A stretch of DNA of 64,000 bases from Stichopus chloronotus (taxonomy: Eukaryota; Echinodermata; Holothuroidea; Aspidochirotida; Stichopodidae). Made by a program: the position numbers and the translations under genes. The notes under the pieces were generated by a model. It was not told the origin of the DNA and ran no database searches. It worked only from the letters and a program-made list of their open reading frames with translations. The stretch spans positions 13,161,415 through 13,225,414 of the forward strand of contig CM037840.1 in the NCBI GenBank assembly GCA_021234535.1, read 5' to 3'. This document shows, in pieces, positions 53,001 to 59,100 of this stretch (position 1 is the stretch's first letter; every line of letters begins with the position of its first letter).

Positions 53001-56000
53001 CGATATCGCAACCACTTTTCTTTATAAAAAATATATATAAATATAATGTAATATGTAAAATAAAAATATGGTGATATCATTGGGGTAAGTTGGAACCAAA
53101 ACATGTGTAAAACAATGGACTGCCTACAGCAGTTTAATTGTGCAGCTTATGTACAGAAAGTGCTACCTTCTGGCATGATTCTTCATTTTCATTGTAATCA
53201 AACTATTTCATTGAAGTTTAATACAATTATAAGGTCTGAATTCTTGATTTCATATTTACCAGTAGTATGTGATTCAAATTTGTTTTTATAAAGAAACGTT
53301 TTTTTTTCGTAAGTGTGCTGACAAATTACAATATCATTTGCATAATTTCACAGACGATATTGGGTGGAACATCTCATAACGACATTGTTTGCCCACATTG
53401 CAATGTTCAGCGACAGCTTACATTCACTTTTTTTGTATTCAGTTATAATACTACTTGGCATAAAGACATAGCATTCAGCCACTCCGCCATTGATCTTCTG
53501 AAACAAGTAAAGATAACACTAAGAGCAACTTTGTTGTTTTTATAAAGTTCACACACATTCTTCAAAGAAAGGGGAATGTATTGTAGCAATGTACAAGACA
53601 GTACTTGGCATTCCACATTTAATACGACTGTCTGTTGTAGCCTTAAAAGGCCCTTGAGAATCAAATCTGCCCCTGGTTGACCTCAGACGATAATTAATTA
53701 TAAAGGACTGTACTATTCAGTTTACCGTTTTGCAGAAGCTACACAATACTGTTCCAGGTAATCTAGTCGTGGAGGGGAGGCATCTATAAATAAGAATGTA
53801 CTTCACCTCACTGCAATATTAATTCAGATGAAGAAATTACTATAATGCTTTTGTTTTAGCCTTAATGATGACAGGCTGGAGTTTATTCCAGCTGATCTGA
53901 ATACTTTTGTAACACATGGAGAAACCTTGTTAATGAATGTATTGTTTTGAATGTCTAATTTTGCACAATGAATGCCTACAGAGTGTTTTAATTGGTACAG
54001 ATACAGAGTGCAGATAAAACTCTTTATTCTTCATGGAGGTCAAAGGTCATTGTGGTACGTTGATATCAACACTAAATGCTAACACTCATACATGAACTGT
54101 ACATGTGTGTATTTCAAGTGTAATCCTTGCATGGGGAGTAAATTATGATGGGTTTCTGACAGAGCTTTAACAGTTCCATCTAATGTAATTAGGCCATGTA
54201 GGCCAACACTTAATGCATACAGCAGATCAGGGAGAGCTCTGTTAAATTAAAAAACCTACAAGAAAGTGCTTGGCATTCAGTGTTTAAGTACTACGGTTTA
54301 TTGGAATTTGCATGGATATATGTATGTAAAACAAACATGACGATACAACTTAAAAGAGCTTCTACTTCTAATCTATTTCCACTACCTTAAACAAGAAAAA
54401 TAGTCACTCACAGTCCAACAGCTAAGTTCACTGTGATGATTTATAGCATTGCAAGTTTACAGTGCAAACAATGAACAAACAAACATTAAATTTGCCATCC
54501 TTGGCAGGAACGCTAAGCCCAATTGCAATACTGTACTTCTGCCGTCAAAAGTGAACACAACTTTGTGAGATATAACTCCTTGGCATCGTTCCTTGATAAC
54601 AAACTCAACTTCAAACAACATATTTCTGTTAAAGCTCAAGCCACATCATAAATTGCATTGTTCACTCTTCAGTGAATAATTTGTCCAGAACCGCATTTCA
54701 TTTTGCTACATTGCAAAACGATAAAATTGCTACACAAATGGAATATTGTCTAGCAGTTTTTGTACGTAATATAAGGTAGCCATCTACTGCAAGGGCCCAG
54801 CGAACGCGCCTCTAGCCTAACATTCACAAATCACAACTTTTGAACGCTTAGGTTATGGCACATTGAACAGTGAAGCACCATTTTTTGTCATTTCACTACG
54901 TCAATGGCAGGTGCACTCGACGGGCACCTTGAGGAAAGTTAATTTTGTTTGGATTGTTGTAAAGAAGGCAGGATAATTTCATCTTTGGTATCACACTTTT
55001 TCATTGCAATGAATACAAATTCATTTGAGACATTACTGATTTATAAGAAAACATTCCAATTTTTGTAAGTGGAACTGTCACAAACATGGAATGATAAATT
55101 TCCTTAATAGCGCATTCTACGGTCACTCCTTTATATAACAAATTGGGGATTTCTCTGATTTTGCGACAAAACACTAGAGAAACCTGAAAACCGCTAAATG
55201 CAAATTTTGAGCACTAAAGTATTTCCTGACCATAATAAATTATTCCCTGACCTAAGTACAGTATATAATTGTTGTTAGTTGTCCACAGATGCCTCCACAA
55301 TCTTGCCCCTCGCTTCCTCTCCAATCTCAAGGGTCAAGTTTACATGTAAAGAAAAACAGACTGCACAAGATTTTCAGTACATGCATTAGCTCTCCATTTT
55401 CTTTGCTGACAGATCCTTTAGTGTGGTTGATCCAAGGGTATGGAATGCCCTCTCTGTTAGATGTTAAGTTCAATCCTTTCGTCAATGTTGTGAGGATTAA
55501 TGCATTTATCTTCAGTAGCACTTCCACGAAGTCATATTGCATTTTTTTTTCTATTGCCATTTACATCCCATCTATTCTTAGTCTTACTTAGTGGGAATAA
55601 TAATAAGACTGTGCTAACAGGTTCTGAAAAGACTATGAAAGATTTTTCATCAAACAAAACCTAGGCTTTGCCTACAGAAGCAGTATTGCTTCCATTATCC
55701 ATGTTGGTTAGGCCTAGGCTAACCCATTCAGCCAAAGGGCCTAAAACACCAGCCATGTGCTTAGTCTTTCCTTCAGGTTCTTATAGCCTTGCTTATGTCT
55801 GTGCACCAGTGAAATAACATTAATTGTGAAGGCTAAGCCTAGACCTAACGTTATGGCCAACGCCACAATGAGTAGTTTAACTGGTATTTATTGTATTTAG
55901 TTACTGAAGCTAAGGTCTAACCAGTAATACCTGTTGCTTGTATAACAGTATAATGTTAGGCCGATGTACAGTACGATTTCTCATTCTCACGTTATGACTG

Positions 56001-56124
56001 ACGCCCAAGTTACACTTACAGTACTGTAGCCTAAGAGTAAAACTACCGTCTGTACCTGTACTAACAGTTAGTACTGTAGGAATCAGATGATCTGTGAAAC
56101 TTACCCAGGATCTGCGTGTGACAT
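7498..56124 (-). CDS. ERICH3: ERICH3-like gene with C-terminal LRR domain (whole-gene span)
   Basis: Transcript-order exons: 56105-56124, 40125-40416, 36309-36485, 29034-29126, 28095-28298, 27147-27351, 24926-25112, 21891-23154, (gap), 15355-15441, 12080-14139, 9762-9877, 7498-8014. Each is bounded by AG and GT, and every junction phase agrees except 21891 to 15355. The product would be about 1,740 residues: the ERICH3-conserved start (1-104), a Ser/Pro-rich linker, a conserved domain (about 263-394; I recall it as DUF4590 in Pfam), a Ser-rich segment (to 814), a glutamate-rich tract of about 690 residues, and about 210 residues of leucine-rich repeats. Vertebrate ERICH3 is found in ciliated cells and neurons and is tied to cilia and vesicle function; that role is known from the family, not visible here. 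The start was chosen because the 20-nt exon gives MSHADP, then a phase-2 junction, mirroring the vertebrate N terminus. Whether the LRR exons belong to the same transcript is inference. Confidence 0.75.
8015..9761 (-). other. Intron between LRR exons
   Basis: No exon seen. The word AGTAGATA / GTAGATACTG recurs at about 8300-8340, 8535-8600 and 9700-9775, suggesting a degenerate dispersed repeat. A GACAAAATAAGAC motif is repeated at 8674-8697. Nothing else recognisable. Confidence 0.5.
9762..9877 (-). CDS. ERICH3: First LRR exon of ERICH3-like gene
   Basis: 38 codons plus two bases, between an acceptor (TTTTTTTCAG then ACTAGG) and a strong donor (GTGAGT, 9756-9761 on the + strand). It encodes TRSAVTVLNLNEKGITSD and VKLANSLLK, an LRR unit that runs straight into the VRSNPIGDKG unit of the next exon through a phase-2 junction. 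Its own acceptor is phase 0, the same as the donor of the acidic exon at 12080, so SSSSDEDE joins TRSAV without a frame break. That match is the main evidence for linkage to the ERICH3 part; an unseen alternative first exon in 9878-12079 would be the alternative. Confidence 0.75.
9878..12079 (-). other. Intron between acidic exon and LRR exons
   Basis: 2.2 kb AT-rich DNA with no convincing exon on either strand. Open frames at 10820-11230 and 11565-11807 show no domain or repeat pattern. An AATAAA on the - strand at about 11570 could in principle serve a shorter transcript ending at the stop at 12056-12058, if the 12074-12079 donor is not used. Confidence 0.45.
12080..14139 (-). CDS. ERICH3: Glutamate-rich exon of ERICH3-like gene
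   Basis: A single 2,060-nt exon: acceptor CATTTCCAG before ATGAAGATG, donor GATGAG followed by GTAAGT (12074-12079 on the + strand). The two leading bases plus a G from the 15355 exon make Asp, so the reading enters as D-EDALSQSKEQ. About 686 codons follow without interruption, dominated by Glu, Asp, Ser and Lys, with recurring SSSSDEED-like clusters (ASSDEEEEITSL, SSSSSSDSEDEKKK, ASSSSDEEDAM, SSSSDEDE) that look like casein kinase 2 sites. No globular domain is seen; it should be disordered and highly acidic. Low-complexity Glu-rich sequence is what gives ERICH3 its name. Reading through the donor would add seven residues and a stop at 12056. Confidence 0.88.
14370..15285. repeat. ~74-bp minisatellite, about 11-12 copies
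   Basis: Tandem array within an ERICH3-like intron. The unit contains GTCACTGTAATCCCATC, ACAACAAACCACCAACAAC, AGTAACGATGATATCA and TATGTGAAACATCGCACAG. Copies recur near 14427, 14499, 14577, 14650, 14725, 14800, 14872, 14947, 15023, 15098, 15170 and, degraded, 15250. Central copies are the most alike and the edges the most diverged. Units of 72-78 bp keep frames open on the - strand and produce long repeated Leu/Val-rich open frames; these are not genes. Confidence 0.9.
15355..15441 (-). CDS. ERICH3: Short acidic exon of ERICH3-like gene
   Basis: 87 nt between acceptor CTGATTTTCAG and donor GCAG followed by GTGGGT. In phase 1 it reads ADEYEDDFDEDEEN then VKDEEEARKSDGNA, and its last G joins AT of the 12080-14139 exon to make Asp. 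The YEDDF core is a pattern common in acidic stretches of ciliary proteins. The exon needs one preceding base from the upstream exon, which the 21891 donor (phase 0) does not supply, so another exon must lie between. Confidence 0.75.
17578..17599 (-). CDS. ERICH3: Candidate 22-nt microexon of ERICH3-like gene
   Basis: On the - strand TTGCTTGTTGCTCACATAG is followed by 22 bases and then a near-perfect donor GGAG/GTGAGT (+ strand 17572-17577). With phase 0 in, it reads ILCGGGG plus one base, exactly the 3n+1 length needed to connect the 21891-23154 exon (phase 0 out) to the 15355 exon (phase 1 in). The phase fit is real, but a 22-nt match is easily met by chance in 6.4 kb, and the Gly-rich translation has no family support. 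Confidence 0.25.
21846..21890 (-). other. Possible read-through end of the Ser-rich exon
   Basis: If the GTAAGT donor at 21885-21890 is not used, the frame continues for 14 more residues (VSVDNHGYEDDFED) to a TAG at 21846-21848. The YEDDFED ending repeats the YEDDF core of the 15355 exon, which is unexpected for intron sequence. It could be an alternative terminal exon. No AATAAA was found in the next 600 bases on the - strand. Confidence 0.35.
21891..23154 (-). CDS. ERICH3: Ser-rich exon of ERICH3-like gene with two TQT motifs
   Basis: 1,264 nt; acceptor TTTGCTCTTAG, donor GTAAGT. The first base completes the Arg of the PCYRC motif begun in the previous exon, then CMVEAELARRERQRYRG follows, so the conserved domain ends here. 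Residues 394-814 of the model are mostly Ser/Gly/Glu-rich and likely disordered. Near the start lie TQT tripeptides at residues 411-413 (RGTQTDQ) and 431-433 (VIATQTEE), the core of LC8 dynein light chain binding sites. A conserved-looking tail SYSEVVPARDFLWRQNC ends the exon. Single-exon continuity over 421 codons, with no stop, in AT-rich surroundings strongly supports coding. Confidence 0.88.
23715..24287. repeat. ~59-bp minisatellite, left part
   Basis: About nine imperfect units built from AGTCATGAGTGGGACTAAGT, CAGTTGCATGTAAACATTAA and GTATCTTCTACCT. Copies differ by substitutions and small indels. Related units resume after the MITE at about 24705, so the MITE landed in the array. Confidence 0.8.
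24289..24686. mobile_element. hAT-like MITE, 398 bp
   Basis: The element begins CAGGGTTCCCAGCATTCC and ends GGCCCGGGAACCCTG; its termini are imperfect inverted repeats (CAGGGTTCCC against the reverse complement of GGGAACCCTG). TACGA flanks both ends (24284-24288 and 24687-24691), a probable remnant of the target-site duplication; hAT elements normally make 8 bp. The inside is rich in CCATGATTTTCC / CCATGACTTTTCCAG words. There is no open frame, so it is non-autonomous. It splits a minisatellite. Confidence 0.65.
24692..24830. repeat. Minisatellite, right part after MITE
   Basis: Two or so degraded units (ATCAGTGATGGAATGAAACG, ATACACGAGCATTGAGAATT, TATAGAAGTATGTAAGTAAC) similar to those left of the MITE. 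Confidence 0.5.
24926..25112 (-). CDS. ERICH3: ERICH3-like exon, second half of conserved domain
   Basis: 187 nt; acceptor GCGTTCCTACAG, donor TATAG followed by GTAAGA, phase 1 in and phase 2 out. Residues 331-392 read TDLVFTSRRHRGYPFSVTFF, then SACCEYKYT, LLGGAKGHFKF and PCYR. The RHRGYPFSVTFF, CCEYK, LGGxxGHF and PCYRC blocks are the most conserved part of the ERICH3 family as I know it, and place the gene in that family. The in-frame TAA just after the donor shows that splicing is required. Confidence 0.92.
25113..27146 (-). other. Intron; inverted short-motif patch
   Basis: No exon seen. 25330-25570 is a patch where CAATTCCCCTGGACGG and ACAATTTCCCTTGGACAATT are answered by opposite-strand-like words (GGGAATTCCCTGAGTTGGGA, GAGGGAGGGTTGTCCG), suggesting an old inverted-repeat element. 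A C-run sits at about 26305-26316. Words such as CCATGAC and TTTTCCAGG recall the MITE at 24289. Confidence 0.45.
27147..27351 (-). CDS. ERICH3: ERICH3-like exon, first half of conserved domain
   Basis: 205 nt; acceptor CATCTCTGCCTCAG, donor GGAA followed by GTAAGT (27141-27146), phase 0 in and phase 1 out. Residues 263-330 include LCDVMVRYRGNSLKIQYE, REDLRDEIMIYQQHCGGENL and LVFEGMAEPG. The IYQQHCGGENLLVFEG block is a hallmark of the ERICH3 conserved domain. The leftover A pairs with CC of the next exon to give Thr. Confidence 0.92.
27352..28094 (-). other. Intron, no other feature seen
   Basis: 743 bases. Words TTTCTAGGATTTAC, TGACTTTTCCAGGACC and ATGACGTTTCCAGG between 27420 and 27740 look related to the inside of the MITE at 24289, but no terminal inverted repeats were found. 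Confidence 0.45.
28095..28298 (-). CDS. ERICH3: ERICH3-like exon 5
   Basis: 204 nt, phase 0 at both ends; acceptor CCTTTTCTTACAG, donor CACAAG followed by GTAGGC. It encodes residues 195-262: LDPKIMNSVSLHMRPEDREG, then a Pro-rich stretch and a basic tail RPKRSRPKPPKSK with KDGKKLKPKSHK. The basic tail could bind nucleic acid, tubulin or membrane; nothing decides between them. It sits between the linker exon and the conserved domain, in the ERICH3 order. Confidence 0.85.
28299..29033 (-). other. Intron, nothing recognised
   Basis: 735 bases of AT-rich DNA without exon-like sequence, repeats or element ends that I can recognise. Confidence 0.5.
29034..29126 (-). CDS. ERICH3: ERICH3-like exon 4
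   Basis: 93 nt, phase 0 at both ends; acceptor CGTTTTCTTCTAG, donor AGGGAG followed by GTAAGT. The 31 codons read VVYVDEDGFPIHREKRRSD then TTEEIDSHNLRE (residues 164-194). The exon is too short to be noticed as an open frame; it was found from its splice sites and its phase fit with both neighbours. Confidence 0.85.
33718..33915. mobile_element. 198-bp MITE, copy 1
   Basis: Starts CAATCTTGGACAAAATTGTT and ends TTTTGTCCAAGTTTG; the right end has one change relative to copy 2. The termini are inverted repeats of about 28 bp. A TA precedes it at 33716-33717. Apart from a handful of substitutions it matches 35518-35715 base for base. No coding capacity of its own; an open frame through it is incidental. 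Confidence 0.8.
34550..34607 (+). repeat. tRNA-derived fragment (SINE-like)
   Basis: TCTAAGTCAGCTTGG resembles a pol III A-box and GGGGTTCGATTCACGGC a B-box, but only 15 to 20 bases separate them, too few for a tRNA. There is no matching 5' acceptor strand. It is probably a shortened tRNA-derived SINE head. Confidence 0.35.
35518..35715. mobile_element. 198-bp MITE, copy 2
   Basis: Starts CAATCTTGAACAAAATTG and ends TTTTGTCCAAGATTG, followed by TA (35716-35717). The right terminus reverse-complements to CAATCTTGGACAAAATACC, a near match to the left terminus. TIRs plus a TA at the outer edge of one end in each copy point to a Tc1/mariner-type non-autonomous element. Confidence 0.8.
36309..36485 (-). 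CDS. ERICH3: ERICH3-like exon 3 (linker)
   Basis: 177 nt, phase 0 at both ends; acceptor TTGTCTCTACCCAG, donor AAACAG followed by GTACGC. Residues 105-163: SERARKGDEDITPFLSPRAP, an Arg/His-rich middle (SAHSNHRRHRLGANQRP), LTAPTNK, and a run of seven Ser encoded mostly by TCA/TCG repeats. It is likely a disordered linker between the N-terminal helix region and the later conserved domain. Confidence 0.85.
36486..40124 (-). other. 3.6-kb intron, nothing recognised
   Basis: AT-rich DNA with many TACAGTA/GTACTGTA words and no exon-like block. The open frame at 38159-38461 has no similarity I recognise. Confidence 0.5.
40125..40416 (-). CDS. ERICH3: ERICH3-like exon 2, conserved N-terminal region
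   Basis: 292 nt; acceptor GTCACTTTGCAG, donor GTTAGG followed by GTGAGT, phase 2 in and phase 0 out. Residues 7-104 read PLSTYNSLQDKNLVGFFNNS, RMRRHLRKSGLINRRGEIV, EHQKHVRDLMAQAIVHKALD and MERHRQASIKRKLEEIA. This is the most recognisable part of ERICH3: YNSL.DK.L..FFNN.R.RRHL..SGLI, then AQAI.HK.LDMER. The second half is a long charged helix. The first G completes Gly7 with the GG left by the 56105 exon. Confidence 0.93.
46683..46940 (+). repeat. Short tandem repeat (AGACCGAAGGTTCA type)
   Basis: About a dozen degenerate units alternating AGACCGAAGGTTC, ACGAGAC and GAACAAAAATTAAAA-like words over 260 bases. Confidence 0.75.
48021..49020. repeat. Array of seven ~147-bp units bracketed by inverted GATTCCTTGC
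   Basis: Units start near GTATGACATCAGTCACAGTT at 48041, 48187, 48312, 48456, 48601, 48751 and 48901 (spacing 125-150). Each continues with a CTTGAGATATTGTGTTTACA block, TGACCTCTGGTGACCTCAAA, and TGACCTTTGACCTCCACC in the better copies. The block opens with GATTCCTTGC (48021-48030) and closes with GCAAGGAATC (49011-49020), perfect 10-bp inverted ends. At the right end an 11-bp hairpin (48992-49002 with 49010-49020) and an AC run (about 48957-48972) are present. It may be a transposable element with an internal tandem array; no transposase frame. Confidence 0.85.
49956..50300. mobile_element. 345-bp piggyBac-type MITE
   Basis: Left end AGGGAAATAGGGCGTTTAG, right end reverse complement AGGGAAATAGGGTGTTTGT, so the inverted repeats match in 16 of the first 17 bases. 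TTAA lies directly outside each end (49952-49955 and 50301-50304), the target-site duplication typical of piggyBac. The inside has no open frame of note, so it is non-autonomous. Confidence 0.85.
55289..55570 (+). mobile_element. LINE reverse-transcriptase tail, decayed
   Basis: One frame reads FADRSFSVVDPRVWNALSVR then a stop, the usual FGDRSFSVAGPRVWN-LP pattern near the C terminus of CR1-like ORF2 proteins. Flanking sequence needs frame changes to follow the family. Related in kind to the relic at 62-553 but more damaged. Confidence 0.55.
56105..56124 (-). CDS. ERICH3: First coding exon of ERICH3-like gene (20 nt)
   Basis: ATGTCACACGCAGATCCTGG followed by a consensus donor GTAAGT. It encodes MSHADP and two bases of Gly, completed by the G at 40416. 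The joined N terminus, MSHADPG-PLSTYNSL, parallels the vertebrate ERICH3 start, which also begins MSH and reaches the YNSL motif at the same distance. The sequence before ATG, AACAGCAAA, has A at -3. The splice phase, start codon and homology agree; the 5' UTR extends to higher coordinates and its limit is not visible. Confidence 0.8.
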
Positions 56125-59100
56125 TTTGCTGTTTTCTTGATTTCTTTCAAAAAAGGTCTAATGTTTGCAATGAGACAATCACATCGAAGAACCACAATCC
56201 TGGAGTCAATTAGTATTGATTGTTTTGTAGACAGATTTCATTGCTCGCCTGCTAACAGGCTTTGCTTTAACCGTGCTCGTTTATGCTGTTGTTATGACGA
56301 TGACAGTAAGATAATTTGTACGGATGTCTATCATGACCATTGTTATGAGTTGGCAGTCGGCAGAAAATCCAACACTGTTATGGGATAAACGGACCTAGTA
56401 AGAGTCATATATTCCCAAGTAAAGAACGAGAACATATTTAACAAATTGGTTTTGTCACCTTTATCTTTGAATGTGTATGTTACAGGTATCGTCAAATCTT
56501 TAATAGCATTTAAACTTAACTGGTAACTTTCAGCTCTTTGCACTTACTTGCACACCAACGTGCCTAGCGTTAGTGTTTTGTTTGGCCGGGGGTCACCGAA
56601 GTTATGATCGACATCCGATGAGGGATCCAATTATTTTCTGCCTCTTCACATTCACTTTGAAATAAAAGGAATGAAACATGCAGTGAAGGATTTAAACATG
56701 TCACTCATTCAATTTGCATGAAGTTTTTCCTCCTCATACGATCATAACGTTTTAAAAATGTATGAGTTTGGTTCAGGTGGGAATTACTCTCGAGCAAACC
56801 AGTGTGAAAAACTTTCAAGTATAATCACAAATACTTTGAGACATATTTTCGGATTTATTATATGTCTTTTTCTTCACCATTAAGTCATTTTGAAGGCTGC
56901 ATTTGCATCCCGCTTGTTTGTCTTTTGTGTATGATGATCCGCCTGACAAATGATCAAATTTAAATAGAAACATAAATGGTTATTAACAGCTACGGTTGAA
57001 TTATGGAGCTCCTCACTGTGATCAGGCTCTAGCACCTCGCTGCTGTGATATGGGACTGCCAAGTGCATCTGGGTTGTCCACAAATTTTATGCTCCTCTTT
57101 TATAGAGCCCCTCTCAAAAGTGTGTCTTTATAATACGACCTTTTCAGCCTCGTCATGTCCCCCAAATGATACACTAGGATTTTGCTGAACAAGCATAAGT
57201 AATTCCACTCACTAATCTTAAAAGAAAAGCAGGGCCGTTGACCGTGACAATCACGTCATCCCCCCCCCCCCCCTCCTTTTCTACCCACCGATCCTTCCGC
57301 AATGAAAGTAGAACGTTGCCTCCATTTCTTGAATTTTGGTCATTAACCATTCTGACGTCTCGTTTCACAGTCCAGGTGGAATTAAACTGTTGATCTTGTT
57401 TCATTTTTAAAAAATTGATGACAGCACTAAATTACGTCTACATCCCCAATCTCTCTGTAAACAAACTTTGTTTCTCCCCTACACACGGGGTATAAAAAAT
57501 TGAAAAGTTCTTCCCATTGAGCCCCTCCCCCACACCCCATCTTCCTCTCCATAGGTAACTATTCGATGATGCTTTAATAATTTGCAGGCACATACCAACA
57601 CATTATTCGAAATTATATTACGTTGAAATTGTTTAGAAGTTATGATATGAACATTTTTTTATCTTTTTTTTGTCTTTTGAGGAGAATATTCAGGCTATTA
57701 TTTAGCAGATACATACTTTGCATCTTGTTAATCTTTGTCCTATCGTGTATTTTAAACATGCGGAACTTCATATTTCGAAAGTTTTGAAGTTGGATTTTGC
57801 TTTTGATTTTGCAGCGATAACCGAGGTATTAATTAAAGTAGTTTCCAGGTGAGAGACAGCTGGCCTACCGACAAACGTTATTTTTATTTCTCAAAAACCA
57901 TCACTGGGTATTCCTTAAAGACCAGTAGTGAATAGAGAGGGGACCCTGACAAATTTCGGTGATTTATCCTCCTCTTCAATTTTCGGTGGGGAAGTTAAAA
58001 AAATATCAACTTGATGTGACATATGTCGATGTCCGTATTTTTCATTTCAGTAGCAATTGACTTGCAATTTGATATTTTGACCAACAAGTTCTTTGGTCAA
58101 CATGAAGGTCGTTCAACGTTGATGATTTTTATTCTTATTGTAAAATTTCGATAACAAACTTAAAAAAAAAAAAAATCCAATTTAAAGTGCCTTTCTCAGG
58201 GTCAAAAATGTTTCACTGTTTAGGTAGGTTTAACTCAGTGACATTCTCCTTTTCTTTTCTTATTTTTAATTTTTGTTTGTTTGAAATCTCGCTCTGATAT
58301 CTGCAAAACTTCAAGTAAGAGTTGTGCAATGAAAATACACATCCCTACCTCCTTAACCGAGGCCAGTGGATGATGATATGTTTGATCCGCAACAGCTGGT
58401 GAAAAAGGGCTATGTGCAAACTTAATGGTCTCATGGTCTCATTTTGAAGTACATGCAGAAATGGCATCATAGATGGACCCACAATGCTTCCATTGTTTTA
58501 ACAAACTTTTAAGGACTTTCCGGAGATCAAATTTACGTCTGTTACATTTTCTGTTGCTTGTCGGTATACAATTATCTTTTATTAAAATTTCATTTTTTTT
58601 CTCTCTCTCTTCTTGTTCCAAAATGACACCAGTCTCTCTGGTTAACAAGTTACTCATTAATCATCAAGAATGGCCTATACTGACGTAGGAATCACTGGGT
58701 AGAACAGTAACACCAACCGGTGTATTTGTTTTACCTCCTCAGCGTCACCGTACGACGTAGTTTCGCTTCTACGGTCGGTGTCACACTTGTATGTACACGC
58801 GGGAGCGACTGCTTTGTCAAATAATACTGCAATTTATCAAATGAGAAGAGAGATAGCGTACTAGCGTGGCCGAAAATTACAGATAGTAGATAACCATAAG
58901 CCTACGAGGTAGGGGCATGTCCCCCTCCCAGTTCGGCCAAACTAGAAAACTTCGGACAATGAGACAGACAAGAGAAAAAGTGATGTTTTTGTGGCTCTCC
59001 ATGACTACCTCATCGGAGCATTGGGAGAGCGCTTTGCGGTGATCTGAGAGATAATGTTATCCAAAAATTTTCTAGTTTGCCACGCGGCAAGATATCGTGG

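Larger units (their letters stand above)
40417..56104 (-). other. First intron of ERICH3-like gene, 15.7 kb
   Basis: Runs from the donor GTAAGT at 56099-56104 to the acceptor at 40417-40419. It contains the 46683-46940 short repeat, the 48021-49020 array, the TTAA MITE at 49956-50300 and a LINE relic at 55289-55570, plus a G-run at 51115-51125. The open frame at 41823-42059 is the only other block that looked coding-like, and I could not place it. No other exon is recognised. Confidence 0.6.
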
